From the NCBI GenBank assembly GCA_036378675.1, contig DASUWA010000043.1:58877-122876 (forward strand): a stretch of 64,000 bases of DNA, read 5' to 3'. Of the stretch, positions 8,437 through 17,882 are shown in pieces (the first letter of the stretch is position 1; each line of letters begins with the position of its first letter). The translations under genes were made by a program, and so were the position numbers. This stretch comes from Acidimicrobiales bacterium (GTDB lineage Bacteria; Actinomycetota; Acidimicrobiia; Acidimicrobiales; Palsa-688). The notes below the pieces were generated by a model. It was not told where the DNA came from, searched no databases, and saw only the letters and a program-made list of their open reading frames with translations.

Positions 8437-9027
8437 GTGTTGCAGCGCTGGGAAGCTGGAGTTGCGACGGCCACCGTTACTGCGGTTGCGGTCGTTCTGG
8501 TAATCCTCGACGTCGTGAACCACAGCGTGCGCCGGTTCTGGCAGACGCACGCCCTGACCGCCGACACGGTTGGAGGTCTGATGGTTCTGGCGCTTACGGT
8601 CCTTGTCGTCAACCAGGTCCTTAGCCGACGTCAGATCTCTTCACGCTCTCGAGTGATCGCTGCCCAAGCCGGGTTCGTGCTTGGACAAGCAAGGCGCTGC
8701 GTCCAGGCGGTGCGTTCCCTGCAAGGCGAAGAGGGTGACCGCGACGTCGCCATCAACGAGGCTCGCTCCTACTCGCTTATGCTCATGGTCGCCGCCCCTG
8801 TGCTGATCGACTCGTCGGTAGCTCGCGCCTTCCTCGACCAAGCGCAGCGCCTGGCAGGAGAGATCGCACGGATCCTCACTCAGCCGGAACTCGCCACCTC
8901 CAGCTTGAGCGACGATGCAGGTCGGTTGGACGAAGCGGTCGACCACCTCCGAGCAGCCGCCGGCCCCCTGATGAGCGTCCTCACGTCTGGCGAGCGCTCG
9001 ATCGTGCAAGGCCCGTCCTCTTCCTGA
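8437..9027 (+). CDS. hypothetical membrane protein, 196 aa
   Basis: GTG 8437 starts the only coding-like frame here. Two N-terminal transmembrane helices (ATATVTAVAVVLVILDVVNH and GGLMVLALTVLVVNQVL) are followed by a cytoplasmic helical region with Arg- and Gln-rich heptad-like spacing. I recognise no family. It lies 46 bp downstream of the VirB4-like gene on the same strand, so it could belong to the module or be an unrelated chromosomal gene. Confidence 0.65.
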   Translation: MLQRWEAGVATATVTAVAVVLVILDVVNHSVRRFWQTHALTADTVGGLMVLALTVLVVNQVLSRRQISSRSRVIAAQAGFVLGQARRCVQAVRSLQGEEGDRDVAINEARSYSLMLMVAAPVLIDSSVARAFLDQAQRLAGEIARILTQPELATSSLSDDAGRLDEAVDHLRAAAGPLMSVLTSGERSIVQGPSSS

Positions 9028-9076
9028 TGTCGTCCGAATTGCGCGCCCGCCTCGTGACTGGGATCCTCATCGACTC

Positions 9077-9610
9077 GTGAACGCCAATCAACGACCCGGC
9101 AATGATGAGCCGGCCGTCTTGCGGTCCGTGGGCGCCGTATTCGACCACGCCGCCCACGCGGTCCCGTCCATCCGTTCGGCCCTGTCGCTGTATCGGGATC
9201 TGCTCGGGGGGACCGTCGTCGTCGGCGGGATCAATCCCTGGGGCGGGCACCTTGCGATACAGCTGGAGTACCCGCACGGCGGGCGGATCGAGCTGCTCGA
9301 GCCGGTTCAACGTGACTCGTCATCCGTCGGACGTTTCCTCGAGCGTTCCCCACGGGGAGGTCTCCATCACCTCACCTTCAAGGTCGATGACCTCGCAGCA
9401 GCTCTAGACGTGCTGACGGGCGCAGGTCTTACGCCGTTCGGGACCATGCTGGACCAGCCTCACTGGAAAGAGACCTATCTTCATCCTCGAGAGACCGGAG
9501 GGGTGCTTATTCAGTTGGCCCAGGCGCAGTTCGGGTTCCCTGGTATGGAGCAGCCACTCGAAGATTTGCTCGACCAAGCCGAGGCGATGCGCCAGGCGGC
9601 CGGGATCTGA
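9077..9610 (+). CDS. VOC-superfamily (glyoxalase/methylmalonyl-CoA epimerase-like) protein
   Basis: 177 aa, GTG start. Paired beta-alpha-beta-beta-beta modules are visible: FDHAAHAVPSIRSALSLYRD opens the first, and GLHHLTFKVDDLAAALDVL opens the second. The metal-binding pattern (His in FDHAAH, Glu in RIELLEP, His in LHHLTF) resembles methylmalonyl-CoA epimerase and related isomerases. A C-terminal extension of about 25 residues is acidic. No mutase or carboxylase genes are nearby to fix the substrate. Confidence 0.75.
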   Translation: MNANQRPGNDEPAVLRSVGAVFDHAAHAVPSIRSALSLYRDLLGGTVVVGGINPWGGHLAIQLEYPHGGRIELLEPVQRDSSSVGRFLERSPRGGLHHLTFKVDDLAAALDVLTGAGLTPFGTMLDQPHWKETYLHPRETGGVLIQLAQAQFGFPGMEQPLEDLLDQAEAMRQAAGI

Positions 9611-9621
9611 GTGATGTCCGC

Positions 9622-11802
9622 CTATCGACCCCCGTCGATGCAGATGCTGGATAGGTAGAAAAGGGCGCTCTCCCAGACGTGCGGCATGTCGTTGAGCGGC
9701 ACGACCGGACCTCCTGGTGTGTACCTTTGCCAGAACTCGCCGAACAGACCGGTGCTGGTCGTGAACCCCGTGGCCATGGTATGCAGCACGTTTTGGAGCG
9801 CCTGATGCTGCGCCGGAGATGCCGGTGCCCAGGTCTCGCAAACGCCCAGGAGCGCCTTGCCCTCGTAGCCGCCAGACGACGAAGCGAGTGACGACAGCAC
9901 GGCCTTCCACACTCCCTGTGCTTCGCCCTGGATGCGCGGGTCAGCAGCTTGATGGAGCTGCACAGGCCAGAGGAGCCATCCACCGTCGGTATAGAGGACG
10001 GGCTGGGCGGAGGAGTTTCCCGGCTGCTCCCTGTACGCCCGCTGTGTGTGGTCGTAAAGCGCGTCGATCGCGGCCTCGAGGGCCAGCGCACGGCTCTTCC
10101 AAACGGCGACTTGGGCCGAGCCGTCACCGAGGTCAGAAGCCGCAGCCACCGCCGATCGCAACCCCAGCAAGACCGGTCCGGCTCCGTGAAGAGTTTGCGA
10201 TGGGGTGAAGCTATCGTCCTCGTTGGCCTGACATTGCAGTCCGTTGGTCGGATCCGCGCAGGCGGATAACCAGTCCGCCGCCCTCGCGATCGCGGGGTAG
10301 ACCAACGCGAGGTACGTGTGCACGGAGCCGGCCGGTAAATAATGCGCGTGGTCGACGAGGGTCCAGATTCCGAAGCCCGTCTCATCGATCTCGTAGGGGA
10401 TCGGACCAGCGGGCTGACCGTCACCATAAACCATCATCGGCCAGTTGCCAGGAGGCCGAAGGAGGTCGGGATTCTGCGCGGCCGTCTGGGCATCCGCTTC
10501 GAACAGTTCGTGCCGGGTAACCGTGCTGTGATACCCGGCGACGTCGAGAGCGTGATCGATGAAGGCGCCGTCTCGAATCCAATCCTCTCCGTATGGTGCC
10601 TGTGTGTCCGCGGAAGCGACGATGGCGCCGGTCTCGGGATCGATGGCAAGTCGCATGGTGATCAGAGCCCGCAGCGCGTCATCGCGGACGGCCTGGTCAT
10701 CCGTCACCGGTAGGACGGCGCCCGAGAGCCAGTGGGTCCAGTCGGCGTTGACCGCGGACAGTTCCGAGCTGAACGGCCTGTCTCTCTCCGACTGAAGGAC
10801 TTGCAACGCCTCCTGCGGCGTCGGTCCCGGCGCGATGATCATCCGCTCGTTCGCCGTCCCCGAAGGACGGAAGTCCAACCGGGTCGCCAAAGCGCCGGTT
10901 GCCTGTCCAGCTTCGAAGGTCGCTCCCCCAAGGGAGGGGTGCGACGCGTCGAGTTCGTTGTAAGCGTCAGCGGGTCCGATCGGGGGCGCCAGCGGGTCCA
11001 ACCCGTCTCGGCCAACTTCGAAACCGTTGGCCGGAGTATCCCACCCGAAGGCGATCCCAACCGATGACGGGCGGCCCGTACTCGCGTCGATTCCGGACCA
11101 CGAATGGACGATCGCCTGGGTTTGCGAGTCGTAGCGCGCGAGCTGTTGGTCGTTGAGTTGGTTCAGGCAATTGTCCTGACCAGGCGCGTACCGAACCTTC
11201 GACGCGATCGGATCGAACTTCTCGTAGTAGACGAGGCTTGCGTCGGTTACCGGTGATCCCGGGTCACGCGTTACAGCGAAGTTGCGTACGAACGCGTTGG
11301 CCGGAGCCGCGGTGGCGAGATCGGTATCACTGACCGTTAGACCCAGGACCGGCTGGCGGAAGACCGTAACGACCACGGGCGTGTCGGGAGAGGCGTAACG
11401 CTGCGTGTGGGTCCACGTTCTCAGCCAGGCGAATCTCGTCTTCTCGCCGATCACGTAAAGAATGCCGGCAAAGCTTCCTTCATTGGGGAGAGCCCCTACA
11501 GGGTTCCCGCCAGCGTCGCGCCCGCTCGCGTAGTACTTGACCTGGTTGAAGTAGCTGGGATTCGGATAGCGGAACACCGTGACCGTAGCCGCCTGATTCA
11601 GGCCGGCGGTGATGGTGCCGTTTCCGGCTTGGGCGTTGACGTCGGATACCGGGCCGGTGACGCCCTGCACGGCACACTGGCCCGCGATGAACGGGGGCCG
11701 GTTTGACGAGTTAGTCGCGGACGGGCCGGACAACGCACTCGCCGATGCGCACTGAACGGCGAGAACGAGCGCGACGATCATGGCGCGGCGTCGCCTCCCC
11801 AC
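9622..11802 (-). CDS. secreted GH15-like (glucoamylase-type) glycoside hydrolase
   Basis: 726 aa with a classical signal peptide (RRRRAMIVALVLAVQCASAS). The first 300 residues form a beta-rich N-terminal domain. The catalytic alpha/alpha toroid follows, with GEDWIRDGAFIDHALDVAGY, NEDDSF and, near the C-terminus, MPHVWESALFYLS. GH15 enzymes invert the configuration at terminal alpha-glucosidic bonds of starch-like or trehalose-type substrates. The enzyme is predicted to act outside the membrane. It stands alone, converging on the VOC gene. The exact substrate cannot be read from the sequence. Confidence 0.75.
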   Translation of the reverse strand: MGRRRRAMIVALVLAVQCASASALSGPSATNSSNRPPFIAGQCAVQGVTGPVSDVNAQAGNGTITAGLNQAATVTVFRYPNPSYFNQVKYYASGRDAGGNPVGALPNEGSFAGILYVIGEKTRFAWLRTWTHTQRYASPDTPVVVTVFRQPVLGLTVSDTDLATAAPANAFVRNFAVTRDPGSPVTDASLVYYEKFDPIASKVRYAPGQDNCLNQLNDQQLARYDSQTQAIVHSWSGIDASTGRPSSVGIAFGWDTPANGFEVGRDGLDPLAPPIGPADAYNELDASHPSLGGATFEAGQATGALATRLDFRPSGTANERMIIAPGPTPQEALQVLQSERDRPFSSELSAVNADWTHWLSGAVLPVTDDQAVRDDALRALITMRLAIDPETGAIVASADTQAPYGEDWIRDGAFIDHALDVAGYHSTVTRHELFEADAQTAAQNPDLLRPPGNWPMMVYGDGQPAGPIPYEIDETGFGIWTLVDHAHYLPAGSVHTYLALVYPAIARAADWLSACADPTNGLQCQANEDDSFTPSQTLHGAGPVLLGLRSAVAAASDLGDGSAQVAVWKSRALALEAAIDALYDHTQRAYREQPGNSSAQPVLYTDGGWLLWPVQLHQAADPRIQGEAQGVWKAVLSSLASSSGGYEGKALLGVCETWAPASPAQHQALQNVLHTMATGFTTSTGLFGEFWQRYTPGGPVVPLNDMPHVWESALFYLSSICIDGGR

Positions 11803-11850
11803 TTATCAAGCTTCGGCGCCGAGTGGAGGTAATCCTGCTCGGATGAACAC

Positions 11851-12495
11851 CTACGCGAGAAGCTGGTCGATGAGGATTGCCTTCAGCCAGGTTTCGTACC
11901 GCTCGCCGCTCCATCCTCGGTCGAAGACGAGCAACCCGTAAACCTCGGGAGAAGCAAGTGCATGGATCACGTCCGCTGCGTCGCGCTCTCGCATGCCCGG
12001 CCGCAAGGCTTTCGAACGAGCGAGCGACCGTGCGATTCGCTCCTGGCCGTCGTGACGTTGCCGCGCGATTTCGGCGAGCAAGTAAGCTGCGGCCTCGTCG
12101 GATCTGGCTGCGTCCGCAAGGATGCGATGAACCGGTGCGGCTCGGGCCATCAGATCGCGGAGCATCGCCGCGAACCCTGTCAACTGGATCTTCGGGTCTC
12201 TGTCGGAGAGGAGAGCTCGGATGTGGGGGCGGTCCAACATCGGGACCGCTTGGTCGTCGCCGACGATAGAAACGTCGAGCACGGCTTTGAGGATCCCGAG
12301 CTTCGAGGAGAACAGCCGGTACACGGTCGCCTGCGGCGTATCCGAGTGGTCGCTGATTGCCTCGATGGTCGTCGCTGCGTATCCGCGCTCGAGGAAAAGG
12401 GTCCGGGCGGCGTCGACCACCGCGGCCCGTGTACGGCGGGTGCGCGCCTGAGACGGTCTCTGGTTGGAATTCCGGGTCTTGACATCTCCATCCAC
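11851..12495 (-). CDS. TetR-family transcriptional regulator
   Basis: 214 aa. The N-terminal helix-turn-helix is typical: RAAVVDAARTLFLERGYAAT, then TIEAISDHSDTPQATVYRLF. The remaining helical domain should bind an unknown ligand. It is transcribed leftwards; the secreted glycosidase lies 48 bp downstream on the same strand and the DUF1801 gene is divergent across a 118-bp gap, so either may be its target. Confidence 0.88.
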   Translation of the reverse strand: MDGDVKTRNSNQRPSQARTRRTRAAVVDAARTLFLERGYAATTIEAISDHSDTPQATVYRLFSSKLGILKAVLDVSIVGDDQAVPMLDRPHIRALLSDRDPKIQLTGFAAMLRDLMARAAPVHRILADAARSDEAAAYLLAEIARQRHDGQERIARSLARSKALRPGMRERDAADVIHALASPEVYGLLVFDRGWSGERYETWLKAILIDQLLA

Positions 12496-12613
12496 AGCTG
12501 TGAGAGTAACACTATCGAAACGAGAGTCAAGATCTCGAATCAGGGATCATCGTCTCGGAGCGGTGCCGGGACGTTCAGCGACCCGGACGGGTTCACATGG
12601 GAGGCCGATCAGC

Positions 12614-13021
12614 ATGGATAGCGACAAACCGAACGGTTCACAACTGATAGACGAGAGGATCAAGGAGCTCGGCGACTGGCGGGGAAAGGTCCTCAGCACG
12701 GTGCGAGGGATCATCAAGGAAGCGGACCCCCAAGTCGTCGAGGAGTGGAAGTGGGTGAAATCCACGAATCCCGGGACACCCGTCTGGTCGCACAACGGGG
12801 GCATATGCACTGGTGAGACCTACAAGAACGTGGTCAAGCTCACATTCTTCAAGGGCGCGGCTTTGGACGACCCTTCAGGTCTGTTCAACTCCAGCCTCGA
12901 AGGGAATGTCAGGCGTGCCATCGACATAAGAGAAGACGAGAAGATCGATGAAGCGGCGCTGATGGACCTGATCCGTGAAGCCGTGGCAATGAATCTGAAG
13001 GGTCAGAAACGCTCCGGCTGA
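12614..13021 (+). CDS. DUF1801-domain protein
   Basis: 135 aa. ATG 12614 is preceded by gggagg 9 bases upstream; a frame opening at 12464 lacks such a site. The sequence has the DUF1801 pattern: an N-terminal helix with WRGKVLSTVRGIIKEADP, then EEWKWVKSTNPGTPVWSHNG and VVKLTFFKGAALDDP. The family is small, cytoplasmic and widespread, with an YjbR/YdhG-like fold and no established biochemical activity. It is divergent from the TetR gene. Confidence 0.8.
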   Translation: MDSDKPNGSQLIDERIKELGDWRGKVLSTVRGIIKEADPQVVEEWKWVKSTNPGTPVWSHNGGICTGETYKNVVKLTFFKGAALDDPSGLFNSSLEGNVRRAIDIREDEKIDEAALMDLIREAVAMNLKGQKRSG

Positions 13022-13040
13022 CGTCTTCCGGACACATTCG

Positions 13041-13523
13041 TCATCTTGCCTCAGGGCGGTGTTTCACCAAAACAACCGGACCTAAAGATCGGTGGACACA
13101 ACCTTCGCTGACCGATCCAAGTCGGCCAGCCGGTCCGCGGCGGTGCCCGCCGACTACGAGCATCGCGGCACCGGCGGAAACTTCGACGAGGGACTCCGCG
13201 GGAGGACCGTCGAGCAGCGCCTCCGAGTGAGACACCGCGAGACGGTCACATTTCTCGCCGGCCCGGCTCAGGACCGCCTCCCCGTAGCTGTCTGGGTCGG
13301 AAATGCCCATGGGTACCAGCGGTGCGGCCACCATCTCGTTCACCACGGACACCACGTGCACGATGAGCAGTCGTCGGTCGCTGCAGCGAGCTTCGTCGAT
13401 CGCCCAGTCCAAGGCACGATCGCTGCCGTCAGACCCGTCCACGCCTATGACGATGGTCTTCGAATCGACCTCTGGGCCCACTGTGGATCCAGCCGCCGAC
13501 TGCTGCTCTCTCGAGATGTTCAT
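13041..13523 (-). CDS. universal stress protein (UspA family)
   Basis: 160 aa. An alpha/beta nucleotide-binding fold is indicated by TIVIGVDGSDGSDRALDWAI at the N-terminus and by VVGGHRRGPAGRLGSVSEG, which fits the G-2x-G-9x-G(S/T) ATP-binding motif of ATP-type Usp proteins. It is the last gene of a leftward DUF2252-rhomboid-UspA operon; its ATG overlaps the rhomboid stop (ATGA). Usp proteins bind ATP and act in dormancy and stress responses. Confidence 0.85.
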   Translation of the reverse strand: MNISREQQSAAGSTVGPEVDSKTIVIGVDGSDGSDRALDWAIDEARCSDRRLLIVHVVSVVNEMVAAPLVPMGISDPDSYGEAVLSRAGEKCDRLAVSHSEALLDGPPAESLVEVSAGAAMLVVGGHRRGPAGRLGSVSEGCVHRSLGPVVLVKHRPEAR

Positions 13524-14233
13524 GTCGTCCCTCCCGAGTACTGGTAGGTGGCTCCGGCCGGTGAGACTCGTTTAGAACGGACCAGTAGCAGTGTCATCAA
13601 CGCGCCGAAGATGAATCCACCGACGTGCGCGAAGAAAGCGACGCCTCCGCCGTTGGCTTGGGCGTTGAAGAGGCCGAAGTTCGCCTCAACCAACTGGTAG
13701 AGGAACCAGAGCCCCAGGAAGACCCACGCCGGGATCCTGATGAGGAATATGGGGAAGATGAACGTGCGGACCCGTGAGCGTGGGTACAGCACCGCGTATG
13801 CGCCCAGCACCGCGGCAATGGCGCCGCTGGCTCCGAGTTCGGGCACCCGGGCGTTCTGCACGGTGCCAAACAGCAGGGTCATCGCCGTCTGGGTGATGAA
13901 AGCGACAAACCCGCCTGCGAAGTAGAAGACAAGGTAACGGACCGGACCGAACGCGTCCTCGACGTTCTTCCCGAAGATCGCCAGAAACAACATGTTGCCG
14001 AGGATGTGGTCCCAGCTCCCGTGCAAGAACATCGCAGTGATCCAGCTGATCCCCCAAGGCTCCGGTGCGTGACAGGAGCTGTCGACGGAGCACGGGTAGA
14101 AAGACGCGTGGTAGACGGACGAGCTGAGGTGCGGCAGTTCGTAAAAGATCCATACCGCGAAGTTGGCCACGATCAACGAGACGTTGACAAAGGGGAACCG
14201 CCGGGCAGAGAGGCCGTCGGAGAGCGGGATCAT
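13520..14233 (-). CDS. rhomboid-family intramembrane serine protease
   Basis: 237 aa with six or so transmembrane helices. The catalytic dyad is visible as Ser136 in GASGAIAAVLG and His203 in FAHVGGFIFG. HGSWDHILGNMLFL (71-84) supplies the conserved His/Asn that form the oxyanion site. An extra loop with two Cys (YPCSVDSSC) follows the first helix and could be disulfide-bonded outside. Rhomboids cleave helices within the membrane; the substrate is unknown. It starts 1 base after the stop of the DUF2252 gene. Confidence 0.9.
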   Translation of the reverse strand: MIPLSDGLSARRFPFVNVSLIVANFAVWIFYELPHLSSSVYHASFYPCSVDSSCHAPEPWGISWITAMFLHGSWDHILGNMLFLAIFGKNVEDAFGPVRYLVFYFAGGFVAFITQTAMTLLFGTVQNARVPELGASGAIAAVLGAYAVLYPRSRVRTFIFPIFLIRIPAWVFLGLWFLYQLVEANFGLFNAQANGGGVAFFAHVGGFIFGALMTLLLVRSKRVSPAGATYQYSGGTT

Positions 14234-14234
14234 T

Positions 14235-15608
14235 TCATGAGCCCTCTAGCGTTTCGATGCGACCAGTCCGGACGGCATTCGTGAAGGCTTCGTAGTCTTG
14301 TTCGACCTGATCGGCGTAAGCCCGTGCGAAAGCGGCGAGGGCCTCGTCGAAAGCTTGACTGTTCCCTAGATAGCCGGCCAGAAGGGCGGGTTGACCGGCG
14401 CGGGCGTGGGCTCGCGCGAGGGTCGCGCCGCACAAGCGCCCGTATGCGACGATGTCGGCGGGTCGAGCGGTTTCCACCGGGAAAGCGCCCTTCATGTCGC
14501 GCAACTGGCGGACATAGGTGTCGAAGCCGTCGGCATGTGCCCAGCCCAGGAACGTGTCGCTGGCGGCCTGCATGATTCGCTGGCCCACCGCGACCCGTTG
14601 ACCCTGATTGCGGAAGCGGGAACGACCCACGTAGGGGGCGAGTATCGATGCTTGTGCTTCTTTGACCTGGAGGAAGAGGGGATCGAGATCGGACTTCGCG
14701 GCTAGCAAAACGATGAAGCACCGGGTACCGACGCTTCCGACGCCCACGACCTTGAGAGCGGCGTCGACGAACTCGTACCGGTCGAGGAGCAGACGTCGGT
14801 CGGCCTCGAGGGTTGCCAGGTAGGCCTTGACGAACCCGCGTGCCTGTTCGAGCTGTGCGTCGTTGAGACGAACGACCACCGGCGGATCCTCGACTATCAC
14901 CCGTTGCCCGTCGCGCACCGCGGTGAGTTTGGAAAGAGCCTGGAGACTGGTGGACTGGCGGGCCTTGCTCACTGTTTGCTTTGCGACCGTTCGGCTTTGC
15001 CGGTCGGGTATCGCGGCGACGATCGCTTCGACGTCGAGGCTCGAGTGCCACACTTCGAAGGGAGAGAGCTCTGACATCGCGGCCATCTGCGAGCGATATT
15101 CCGCCGAGCAGTCGCGCACGGCTGCCTCGCCGTCCGTGTCGGTGAGGCCAGCCGTCCTGGCGGCGACCAGCAGGCTCGCGGCGAGGCGTTTGACGTCCCA
15201 TTCCCACGGCCCGGGTTGTGTCTCGTCGAAGTCGTTGACATCGAACACCCGATTCCTCTCCGGAGTGGCGTAGGTCCCGAAGTTGAGAAGATGGGCATCC
15301 CCGCAGATCTGGAGAGTTATCCCAGTTGATGGCGAACGGCTCAAATCGGCGGCCATGACCGCGGGTGCGCCGCGGTAATAGGTAAACGGCGATCGCATCA
15401 TGCGGGCGTTGCGGACCGGTACCAGTTCGGGCAAACGGCCCGAGTTCGACGCCGCAAGCACGTCCAATGGGTCGGGTCGGTCCTCGGACGGCCGCCAGGA
15501 CCCGTGGCTGCGCCGAGGCACTCGGTCACGCAGCGCGCGACCGGCGGCTATCAGCTCCGGACGCGTCCTTGGCGCAGGAACAGAGGGAGTCGCACCGGGG
15601 CTGGTCAT
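14235..15608 (-). CDS. DUF2252 family protein
   Basis: 457 aa. Characteristic blocks are FTYYRGAPAVMAADLS, ICGDAHLLNFGTYATPERN, VFDVNDFDETQPGPWEWDVK and, later, GVGSVGTRCFIVLL. HGDAHxxNF/DFD-like motifs resemble the aminoglycoside phosphotransferase/kinase-like fold (catalytic loop and metal-binding Asp), so a phosphotransferase-like role is plausible but unproven. It is the first gene of the operon with rhomboid and UspA. Confidence 0.85.
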   Translation of the reverse strand: MTSPGATPSVPAPRTRPELIAAGRALRDRVPRRSHGSWRPSEDRPDPLDVLAASNSGRLPELVPVRNARMMRSPFTYYRGAPAVMAADLSRSPSTGITLQICGDAHLLNFGTYATPERNRVFDVNDFDETQPGPWEWDVKRLAASLLVAARTAGLTDTDGEAAVRDCSAEYRSQMAAMSELSPFEVWHSSLDVEAIVAAIPDRQSRTVAKQTVSKARQSTSLQALSKLTAVRDGQRVIVEDPPVVVRLNDAQLEQARGFVKAYLATLEADRRLLLDRYEFVDAALKVVGVGSVGTRCFIVLLAAKSDLDPLFLQVKEAQASILAPYVGRSRFRNQGQRVAVGQRIMQAASDTFLGWAHADGFDTYVRQLRDMKGAFPVETARPADIVAYGRLCGATLARAHARAGQPALLAGYLGNSQAFDEALAAFARAYADQVEQDYEAFTNAVRTGRIETLEGS

Positions 15609-15678
15609 CGTCTAGGTCATTGTCCAATTCTCTGGCTCGGTGTCCAGATGTATCAGACCGCAGCCCGCAACGAGACCC

Positions 15679-17811
15679 TCAAGCCAGGTGCGGTGCGGGC
15701 GTCTCCGTGGCTCCGATCCGCCTGTGCAGGCGCCGCAGCCGGGGAGGTGCCCACCAGTTGGCGTCTCCGGCAAGGCGCATGAACGACGGCACCACCACCC
15801 CGCGGATGAGCGTGGCGTCGACCACGATCGCGATTGCAGTCCCGATGCCGAACATTTGGATGAAGCTGACCTTCGAGAGCCCGAACGCAAAGAATGTGAT
15901 TGCGAGCAGTGCGGCTGCGGTTGTGACGATGCGACCAGAACGAGCGAGCCCGCCCACAACCGCCTCCTCGTTGGTCGCACCTGCGTCGTGGAATTCCTTG
16001 ATGCGGGAAAGCACGATGACTTCGTAGTCCATGGAAAGTCCGAACGCGATGCAGAAAAGGAGCAGCGGCATCGTCGTGCTGATCGGTGTGGGCGTGAAGC
16101 CGAGCAAACCGGAGAGGTGTCCATCCTGGAAGATCCACACCAACGCGCCGAACACGGCGGTGAGGCTCAGTGCGTTCAGGACCAGTGCCTTGGCGGGAAG
16201 TACCACGCTTCCCGTGAACAAGAACAAGACGATGAATGTGGTGAGGACAATAAGCGCTATCGCGATCGGGAGCCGGCTGCCGAGGTCGTGCTTCTGGTCG
16301 ACGAGCGCTGCTGCAGGTCCACCGACGTAAGCGGTCGCTCCGCCGGGCACCGGCAAAGCACGGACCTCCGAGACCAGATGTTGCGCGGCCGCGGAGCCGG
16401 AAGTCGGGGCAATCGTCGCGTGGAGCCACGTAGCCTGAGGTCGTTCGAAGCTTGAGACGCTGACGATCCCGGGTACCGACGAAAGTTCGCGCCCGTACGA
16501 AGCTGTAGCCTGCGCCGGTAGAGCTGGAGTGGTCACGATCTCCAGGGTGTCGGTCACGTCGGCGTGAAAATTGCTACGGAGGGCATCTCCTACCTGGCGG
16601 GCGGGTGAACTGGTTGGAAGCACTCGCTCGTCGGGAGTTCCGAAGTGGACGTGCAAGAAGGGGATCCCCAGCACGATAAGCAGCGCGACGATTGGTAGAC
16701 CAGCCGCCACGGGGCGGCGCATCACATTTCTGGTGGTGCGGTTCCAGAACGGCGATTCGGCGCGCCCGAGACGGTCTCTGCTCCGCACGGCCAGGGCGTT
16801 CACCCGAGGCCCGAGCACTACGAGCAGCGCGGGCAGCACCAGAAGCGCCGACGAAGTCGCCACGGCGACAACGCTTATTCCGGCGTACGCGAAAGACCGA
16901 AGGAAGTAGACCGGGAAGATGAGAAGCGCCGCGAGCGCGGCAGCAACCGTTCCAGCGGAAAAGACGATGGTTCGCCCAGCCGTCGCCACGGCTCGCTGAA
17001 CTGCCGCACTCGGATCCTTGCCCGAAGCGAGTTCTTCCCGGTAGCGAGTCACGATCAGCAGGGCGTAGTCGATGGCCAGGCCGAGACCCATGCCGGTGGT
17101 CAGGTTGAGCGCGTAAATGCTGACGTCGGTGACACTGCCCAGGAGGAAGAGAACCGCGAGAGTTGCGACGATCGCCATCAATCCGAGCGCGACGGGCAGG
17201 GCAGCGGCGACGACGCTGCCGAAGGCGATGATCAGCAACACGAACGTCACCGGGATGGCGACGCCCTCGGCGAGCTTGAGATCCTTGCCGATCTGGTTAC
17301 TGATCGCGTCATCGGTCCCTGCGTACCCGCCCGCCCGCACCGTTACGGGGCCAGGACGTGAGGAACCGACCGACAGTTCCTTCACCAGGACCTTGGCTCG
17401 ATTGCTCACAGTGGTGTCGCTGCCTGCAATGGTGCCCACCACGAGCCCCGCGGTGCCGTCTCCGCTGCGCAGCTCCGAGCTGCGAGCGGTCCAGTACGAG
17501 CTGACCCGGCCGACACCCCGAGAGCTCGCCAGCCGCTCTGTAATTGCTCGCCCTGCAGCGGCGACCGAGGGGTCGTCGACGTTCCCGTTGCGCGCAGTAA
17601 CCAGAAGGAGAAAGTTGGGCTGGCCTCCGAAATAGGCGTCTAGGCGGTTCTGGGCCACCTGGGATGGCGAGTTCGGCGCGGTGAAGCCGCCTGGCTTCAG
17701 GGCGTTGCTTGCGTGTATTCCGAGCGCGGCGGCGAGGATCACGGCCAGCACCGCGCCCGCAAGGATCTGCTTGGGCCGGCGGGTTACCAAGGCTCCGATT
17801 TGCGAGAACAT
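15679..17811 (-). CDS. MMPL/RND-family membrane transporter
   Basis: 710 aa. Two repeats of one helix, a large extracytoplasmic loop and five further helices are visible, with LTTGMGLGLAIDYALLIVTR in the first repeat and FGLSMDYEVIVLSRIKEF in the second; the paired Asp-Tyr motifs fit the proton-relay sites of MmpL-type exporters. Such pumps export lipids or drugs. It is divergent, across 71 bp, from a TetR gene that probably controls it. Confidence 0.9.
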   Translation of the reverse strand: MFSQIGALVTRRPKQILAGAVLAVILAAALGIHASNALKPGGFTAPNSPSQVAQNRLDAYFGGQPNFLLLVTARNGNVDDPSVAAAGRAITERLASSRGVGRVSSYWTARSSELRSGDGTAGLVVGTIAGSDTTVSNRAKVLVKELSVGSSRPGPVTVRAGGYAGTDDAISNQIGKDLKLAEGVAIPVTFVLLIIAFGSVVAAALPVALGLMAIVATLAVLFLLGSVTDVSIYALNLTTGMGLGLAIDYALLIVTRYREELASGKDPSAAVQRAVATAGRTIVFSAGTVAAALAALLIFPVYFLRSFAYAGISVVAVATSSALLVLPALLVVLGPRVNALAVRSRDRLGRAESPFWNRTTRNVMRRPVAAGLPIVALLIVLGIPFLHVHFGTPDERVLPTSSPARQVGDALRSNFHADVTDTLEIVTTPALPAQATASYGRELSSVPGIVSVSSFERPQATWLHATIAPTSGSAAAQHLVSEVRALPVPGGATAYVGGPAAALVDQKHDLGSRLPIAIALIVLTTFIVLFLFTGSVVLPAKALVLNALSLTAVFGALVWIFQDGHLSGLLGFTPTPISTTMPLLLFCIAFGLSMDYEVIVLSRIKEFHDAGATNEEAVVGGLARSGRIVTTAAALLAITFFAFGLSKVSFIQMFGIGTAIAIVVDATLIRGVVVPSFMRLAGDANWWAPPRLRRLHRRIGATETPAPHLA

Positions 17812-17882
17812 GATCCGGAGCGTGCCAGTGATATATGCTCTTTGTCAAGATCATTTCCAACGAGCGAGAGCAGTTGTAACGA